This document shows positions 7,851-12,892 of a stretch of 12,892 nt of DNA, in pieces. The notes under the pieces are model-generated. The model had not been told where the DNA came from and ran no database searches. It saw only the letters and a program-made list of their open reading frames with translations. A program made the translations under genes and the position numbers. This DNA is from Pigoraptor vietnamica (Eukaryota; Opisthokonta; Filasterea). Positions within the stretch are counted from its first letter, which is position 1; each line of letters begins with the position of its first letter. Location of the stretch: assembly GCA_943704525.1 (NCBI GenBank), contig CALSCQ010000919.1, positions 2,501 through 15,392 of the forward strand. Reading direction: 5' to 3'.

Positions 7851-9438
7851 ATGTTGTCCCCGAGTGGTCGCAACGTCCAGAAGCCTCCGGTACTCCGCCG
7901 CTCGCTGAGGCTGACAGCGCAGCAAGTGCAAGTGGCCACTCTCACAACGGCGGCTGGGACATCGACGTGAGTAACTGTTGAACATGAAAGCAACTGTTAT
8001 TATGATCACACTCCCGTCGGCACACCTCGCACGACAACAAACAATCCACTACGCTGAACTAGATGTCCATGCGAAGCTAATGACATGGACTGTTGCGTGA
8101 CTGACTGACCTTGGTGACATGTACCCCGGTCGAACAGGAACCCGCAGCCGCCGACGCCGTCGCGCGCACTGCCGCTACAGTTCCCCGAGAAGGACATTTC
8201 CTGCAACGAAACGATGGACGGCTTCGAAAGCCCCCCTCGAAACTGCAACCGCCCGCAGTCCGCGTCGACATCGCCGCCCGTGCAGCTGCGTTTCGCGCGC
8301 GCTCTCTTCGGCCAGGTCGATACGGCTTCCTCGAGCACCACAAGCGGAGCCGTCGACGCGTCTGCGACCGCGAAGGAAAATACGACCTCCGCCATCAAGG
8401 GCGAGGACGCGCCGGCCACGCCAGTCCAACCAAAGCCACAGCTGCCGGAGCCGGTGTGTAATCTATATGTGCGCGCGACGTGATTAAGGTCTGTGTCGGC
8501 GTGCGTGGCGTGATTGAGTGTGTGTGTCAATGTGTGTGCGTCAGTCCAGACTGTCATGTGTCAAAATCTCAACTGTTGTGCGCGCGGTTTAATTCACCAT
8601 TTGCATCTCCACACTGCCGCAGCCGACGCCCCGTAGGATGCCCAAGGCGGCGAAAAAGGCAACGCCTCGCAACCAGCCGAGGATTTTCCCTCGCGTCCAG
8701 CGCTCGCCGCGCCAGTCCCGCCAGCAGTTCGACCTTCGCGACAAGGTTCACAAGATCGAAAGCGCGCACCGCAGGCGCTCAATCGAGGCCCGCCGTTCCA
8801 CGATGGACGCTGCCATTCCGACTCCCGCTCCGTCGCGCGCACCCACTCCAGCATTCACAGCAACGCCGTCGACGTCAGCCATCGGTGGCTTTCACTTCTC
8901 GCCCTTCGAGGGCGGCCATTCCGAACTGGACGGAGCCTGGCCCACTGCAACCTACAGCGCGGCGCCGAGCACGCCCATGCCGTCGCGGCCGCAGTCGCGC
9001 GCAAATTCGTGGGTCGATGCATCCGTCGACCTTTGGCAGGTGTCGACGTCGCTCTTGTTGGCGGGCGATCCGATCTCGGTCATCGAAAGCCGCGGCCTCG
9101 CACACCCTTTTGGGGCTTCTCGAACTGACTATTTTGCGCCGACGGAGCCGATCGCCTTCGACCAGGACGTCAGCTCCGTCGACGACGCGGTCGCGGGGAC
9201 AAGTGGACCCGATGCGTACTTCGGCGTCGGTTCCGGTGCCTCTGTTTTTCTCGATGGACTGGCGTATGGGCGTGATCATGCCTGGGCGGGGGATCCACTC
9301 CGAGCCGGCGTTGAAAGCGAGGGACAGACCGCACTGCAGACCGCGATGACGGAACTGCTGCCGGTTGATATGCTCAGCGGCCTGCCGAACGACGGTCTGG
9401 GCGAGCCGTATACGTACGACGAGTCAGAGTTCGTTTAA
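7851..9438 (+). CDS. Uncharacterised Pro/Ser/Thr-rich protein with cyclin-docking-like motif and KEN box
   Basis: No family was recognised. Exons are 7851-7966, 8138-8453 and 8623-9438, joined in phases 2 and 0, giving 415 residues. The donors (GTGAGTAA, GTGTGTAA) and acceptors (CGAACAG, CTGCCGCAG) fit consensus, and the frame stays open throughout. The protein looks mostly disordered. Residues 11-23 are basic (RRSLRL). RALFGQVD at 93-100 resembles the cyclin-docking segment of Kip/Cip CDK inhibitors. KEN lies at 118-120, a possible APC/C degron. Numerous SP/TP sites are present. A basic, helix-prone stretch spans about 160-202, and the tail is acidic. FHFSPFEGG (234-242) and W250 loosely recall the later Kip motif, but with very different spacing. 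A cell-cycle role is an inference from short motifs, which can arise by chance. A GC-rich inverted repeat follows the stop directly. Confidence 0.72.
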
Positions 9439-9459
9439 GCCGGCCGGGTCCGGGCCGGC
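9439..9459. repeat. GC-rich inverted repeat directly after a stop codon
   Basis: GCCGGCC and GGCCGGC are perfect complements around a 7-nt loop and start at the base after the TAA stop of the unknown gene. In RNA this would be a stable hairpin in the 3' UTR. It could influence stability or 3'-end formation, but no direct evidence exists. Confidence 0.55.
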
Positions 9460-10147
9460 GGATTGGCTTGTCCGCTCCGGTTGTGGCCTGCGTGCCTATG
9501 ACTGATTAAAGATGATTGGACGGGATGAGTGCCAAGATCCGAAGATCCGTTGAATGCCGAATGTTAGTAACTGAGCGTCAGTCGTCCAAAGTTGCCCGCC
9601 AAATTGACTGAATGCCGCCTGACGTGTCGGTGACTGCAGTGGCTCTCAGGCCGGCGGCCGGTGCGTGCCGTCGGTGGCGGCAGTGTCTGCTTTCAATGGC
9701 GGCGCTTCGCAGATTTGTCAAGGGATACGCACACTCACCATATTAATTGTACGAACGCAGGCGGCTTTCTCTCTGTTAAAGGTGTTTTGACGCAACGCAC
9801 TATCATTTGACAGCACGGCCGCGAGCCACCGGCAGGCTGACTGCTTGAAAATCACTGTCTGGACTGTCCTGCGGTCACCGTTTCCTCAATCTGTCCCACG
9901 TGCAATTCCCGCACGCTTTGTCTCTCTTTCCGGCTTTTCATTCGTTCGCACGCTTTTTTTTATTGTTATCCATGCGCGAATTTCTCCCTTCCGCGCGCGC
10001 GCCTCTTGCTGGATTGGTCATGTAGTCAAATGCGCCGCGCACATCGTTTCGGTCAGCGAACGATGCGATTTTCCCACTCGCGTCAGGCACGCGTGCAGCG
10101 TCCCGGCACCGTAGCCTGAGGTGCGTTCGTATTTTATATAGCAGCAG
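9439..10147. other. Intergenic region between the unknown gene and the PC-esterase gene
   Basis: These 709 nt hold the 3' end of one gene and the promoter of the next. A GC-rich inverted repeat lies immediately after the stop. A/T-rich ATATTAATTG occurs near 9740, a T8 run near 9954, and TTTTATATAG only a few bases before the next ATG. No coding exon or RNA gene was recognised. Confidence 0.5.
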
Positions 10148-11897
10148 ATGGCGCACTGGTCGACAAGGCGCTGCGTGCGCGTCTTCATCGCATCACTCGC
10201 GACGGCCGCCGCGTGCGCGCTCTTTCTTCTCCACTTCCCGCAGCTCTACATGTGGGTTGGCCTCAGTCCCTCGCAGTGCCAACTGGACCACTCCTTGAGC
10301 GTGCACATCAACGCATCCATCGCACTCGACGTGCGCGCAAAGTCACTGGCGGAATCACAGTCGTTCCATGCGCTCTCGGCGGGCGATGGCAGCGACTTTG
10401 AAAGCGACGACGACGCGACAACACTAACGGACGCGGCGTCTCAAGCGGGCGGTCACGTGGCCTGGGCGGCACTCTCCTCGGTTGTCGACACAACGGCGCT
10501 CGCCCGATGTCGGCCCACAGCGCACAATGCGACGCGCCTCCACGGAACGGCGTGCAGGGATCCCTCCGCGCTGTCCTTCGCCGTCGTGCGCCACGGCCTC
10601 TCTATCGACGACGACGCGAGGTACGAGGCAATTGTCACTGCGAGCCTGACGGCGGAAGGCGGTGCGCCGCTGTCTGGACTCCTACTCACGGCGTCGCTTG
10701 TGTGCGAAGGGTGCGCTTCGATGGCTTCTGGAAGCGCGCCGCACCGAGTTGAGGTGCAGTCGTTCTCACACGACCTGTGCAACGGCAGCTACGCGTTCCG
10801 TTTCGAGGGTGTCGACACTTCGCCGTCGCTCGCGTGGACGCTGTTGTTGCGCGTTGAGTTTGCGAACTTCGAGCACTTCCTTACGACGGGACCGCTGTGC
10901 ACACGCGTGCTGCCGGGCGTCTTCCCCGCGATTCCGGACGGCGCTGACGGCACACGAGGCTGCGGTTTGATACACGGGGCAGCGAGGAATGTCGTTGGGC
11001 CCTTCTTGCTGAGCGATGTACCGCGTGTGTCGCGTGGAGGTTCATCTCGGCGTGACGAGGGCGCGGGCGACAAGACCGAAGGAAGTAGCGAGCTGCACGT
11101 GCTTGCGGAGGGCGAGCGTGCGATCGATGCAATGCCCGTGTGCGAGGCCGGCAGCGCTTTTGACAACAGCGGTCGGTGGCTGGTGCGCCCGCGCAACGCA
11201 ACGATCGACCCCTCGCTGTGCCGCGCGGGTGCGGAGAGGGAAGGCGCGACGGACATGTGGACGACGGAGGACGACTACGTGTGGTGTCCACGCACATGTC
11301 GCCTGCGAATGTACTCGCGCGCGGACGTCGGCCGGTGCTTCGCGGGGAAGGGATACCGACGCGTACTCTTCGTTGGCGACTCGCGTACGCACAACCTCTA
11401 TTTCGACATTGGCACGCGCGCGTTGCACGGCCACAAGCCGTTGCCGACGCCTGAAGCGTACAAGTGCCCGCTGCCGCCCCCCTGTGGCTCGTTCTCTGCG
11501 TTCAATGCGACGGTCGACGTCATCTACACGTGGGGCCTCTTCGACCAGCGCGCGCCCGGGTGTGCGCCGCCCTCGTGCGAACACGAGCCGCTGAACCACG
11601 AGGGATACTACTACCACCGCGAGAGGGATGGGTTCGCGGGGGGACTCGGTCGCCTCAAACAGGCGCTGTGGGAGGGCGAGGGGTACGACGTGCTCGTGTT
11701 TAGTGAGGGCATCCACGTCGTTCAGGTGGGCGCTGCGTGCCTGTGAGTGTGTGAGAGAGTCATGTTACGTAATGTTCTCTTTAGTCGCGTCGCTTTTTTG
11801 GATGCACCGGTGCGTAACAGAAGTCACAGTCGTGCGTGCCGTAACACTCTCTTCTCGTTAGTTGAGGCGCCATAATCTTGTTCTTATCTTACACACG

Positions 11898-11928
<31 letters not shown>

Positions 11929-12310
11929 GCAGCCCTATTTCGTCGACGACGACTACGAAATCCTCGTGCGCTCAGTGCTCGACATCGCCGCGCTTTCCCC
12001 CCACCCGCCGCGCGCCGTCGTCTTCCATACAATCCCCGCCGTCGTTGACTTTGGAAGTGCCACGCGTGAGATGACTCGCATCGCCACGCTCAGCGAACGC
12101 GCCGTCCGCGCCGTCCGCGAAATGCTGCCCTCCGCCCTCGTGCTCGACGTGCTTGCCATGTCGTCACTCCGCCGCGACCGTTATTTTGACAAGACGCACT
12201 TTTTCCCGAGCGAACCGAAGCGGCAAGACACGACGGCGCACCCCCTCACCCTCGGCAGCGAGGTGAACCTTGCGCTGCTCAACATGCTCTGCAACGACGC
12301 CGTCGACTAG
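10148..12310 (+). CDS. PC-esterase (NXPE/TBL-like) type II membrane protein
   Basis: PC-esterase proteins are GDSL-like enzymes; the group includes sugar O-acetyltransferases such as plant TBL and animal CASD1, and the NXPE proteins. Exons are 10148-11725 and 11933-12310 in phase 0, giving 651 residues. A basic N-terminus (STRRCVR) and one hydrophobic segment (about 11-30) predict a type II anchor, probably in the Golgi. Sequons at N55, N127, N212, N350 and N453 and many cysteines fit a lumenal domain. Residues about 155-247 are beta-rich and may be a filamin/Ig-like domain as in NXPE, a tentative call. GRW (342-344) and a W-C-P segment (379-381) precede LFVGDSRTHN, with S412 the predicted nucleophile. 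Exon 2 supplies FDKTH (D612, H615), the DxxH of the catalytic triad, so the enzyme looks intact. Substrate unknown. The CAG directly before the ATG, with TATATAG just upstream, leaves the true 5' end open. Confidence 0.85.
11726..11932 (+). other. PC-esterase gene intron
   Basis: A 207-nt phase-0 intron starting GTGGGCGC, a weak donor, and ending CACGCAG. It is required: an in-frame stop follows the donor within a few codons, and the catalytic DxxH lies only in the downstream exon. The acceptor side is a CA microsatellite. Confidence 0.85.
11891..11930 (+). repeat. CA dinucleotide microsatellite at an intron acceptor
   Basis: An imperfect CA/CG run whose core is 27 uninterrupted alternating C and A bases (11902-11928), ending four bases before the exon boundary. 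It occupies the place of the polypyrimidine tract of the PC-esterase intron. The length is likely polymorphic. Confidence 0.9.
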
Positions 12311-12790
12311 CGTGCGGTTCGCTTGCTGTGCGTCCGTCATCTACGTCATCTTCATGCGAGAGACGCCATCTCGCGCCGAGCGCGTAATGCGAACTTTCCA
12401 CTCGAAGCGTCGATGGGCGCTTGAAGAGTCGCATGCGATTGAGTCCGAGCGAGAAGCGCGTCTGACTCGTCGATCGGAGCGACTGCACCCACGGTGCGTG
12501 CGGTCGGTGCCATATACGCCAACGTGCCAACGTGCCGTGCGACGTCTCTCTCATCGAACTCGCCCTTCAGCTCCGTCCGTTGTGGGCGCAAGTGCATGAC
12601 ACGTCGTGTACGAACTATGGGACACAGTGCAACATTGTGCAAATTACAAATATCTTATTGAATATTGCGCGCGCATATACGTAACGGAACGCAAGCAACC
12701 GGACTCACGCGACCGCAATAACTTACAAACAACGCAGCCGCTTCAACCACAGAAGCCGCGTGCGAGACGGCACTTGGAGAAATAACTTAC
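12311..12790. other. Region after the PC-esterase gene, no firm gene
   Basis: These 480 nt start at the PC-esterase stop and run to a tentative minus-strand exon, of which they would be the downstream intron. An A/T-rich stretch near 12640-12665 could be the 3' end of the PC-esterase transcript. On the minus strand, 12528-12502 reads VGTLAYMAP, like a kinase activation-segment end, with no other kinase features. AATAACTTAC occurs at 12717 and 12781, each the complement of a GTAAGT donor. Confidence 0.4.
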
Positions 12791-12849
12791 ACGAAACAAA
12801 CGATAACGCCAGCGATGACACGGAAGAGGCTCTCAAAGAGACAGCCCAT
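12791..12849 (-). CDS. Tentative first exon of a gene continuing on the minus strand
   Basis: The minus strand reads an ATG at 12849, preceded in frame by TAA GCC, then 19 codons (MGCLFESLFRVIAGVIVCF) and two further bases before an ideal GTAAGT donor at 12790. Continuing past the donor gives a stop almost at once, so splicing would be needed. The peptide begins Met-Gly-Cys, a possible myristoylation/palmitoylation signal, followed by a hydrophobic stretch. No second exon in matching phase could be identified downstream, and no family was recognised. It could be a chance frame near a cryptic donor. Confidence 0.3.
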
Positions 12850-12892
12850 GGCTTAGCGCACCATGTAAGAGGCGCAAACGCGGTCCCCCCCC

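Noticed and set aside
9000-9003. Taspase-1 cleavage sites in neighbouring products
   Set aside because: The unknown protein contains QVD followed by Thr (residues 98-101) and ELDG (residues 245-248), but neither fits the QxD-G pattern, so no substrate link is claimed.
8480-9349. A 289-codon plus-strand frame overlapping the last exon of the unknown gene
   Set aside because: It is Arg/Ser-rich shadow sequence, runs through a splice acceptor, and lacks an ATG at its start. The 8623-9438 frame joins in phase to two upstream exons.
12885-12892. A run of eight C at the right end
   Set aside because: It may be the start of a longer homopolymer or an assembly edge; nothing biological can be concluded from a truncated run.
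1-12892. CRISPR arrays, tRNA or rRNA genes, insertion sequences, bacterial operons
   Set aside because: No regularly spaced repeats, no tRNA-like promoter boxes or arms, no transposase or integrase motifs, and spliced eukaryotic genes throughout.

Overview
The window is nuclear DNA from a eukaryote, most likely a free-living unicellular organism that builds motile cilia. Genes are interrupted by short GT-AG introns (85 to about 300 nt), coding exons are GC-rich with G/C-ending codons, and there are no bacterial operons or ribosome binding sites. A SPAG1-type dynein-assembly protein implies motile cilia. Stops TGA, TAA and TAG are all used, so the code looks standard. I cannot name the lineage from sequence alone.

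Layout, left to right. (1) Minus strand, 1-1214: the 5' part of a ZIP (SLC39-like) zinc/iron transporter whose 3' end lies beyond the left edge. (2) 1215-1922: a ~0.7 kb divergent intergenic region that must hold promoters for both flanking genes. (3) Plus strand, 1923-3566: a three-exon, short SPAG1/DNAAF13-like protein with the SPAG1 N-terminal block and one three-repeat TPR domain. (4) Plus strand, 3957-5563: a three-exon Taspase-1 (threonine aspartase) with its nucleophilic threonine. (5) 5564-7850: ~2.3 kb without a convincing gene, containing a diverged tandem repeat of ~150 bp, an AT-rich hairpin and several palindromes. (6) Plus strand, 7851-9438: a three-exon gene for a Pro/Ser/Thr-rich, probably disordered protein of unknown family. 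It carries a Kip/Cip-like cyclin-docking motif and a KEN box, suggesting a cell-cycle role. (7) Plus strand, 10148-12310: a two-exon type II membrane protein of the PC-esterase (NXPE/TBL-like) group with intact GDS and DxxH motifs. (8) Right end, minus strand: a tentative first exon of a further gene.

The genes do not form one pathway; this is an ordinary stretch of unrelated housekeeping, ciliary and secretory-pathway genes. Gene models were built by hand from splice consensus, reading phase and remembered family signatures. The junctions in ZIP, SPAG1, TASP1 and the esterase are each supported by continuity of a conserved motif. Those of the unknown gene rest on consensus and phase alone. 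The items most worth following are the putative cyclin-docking/KEN-box protein, the Taspase-1 in what appears to be a protist, the minimal SPAG1, and the repeat-bearing intergenic region.
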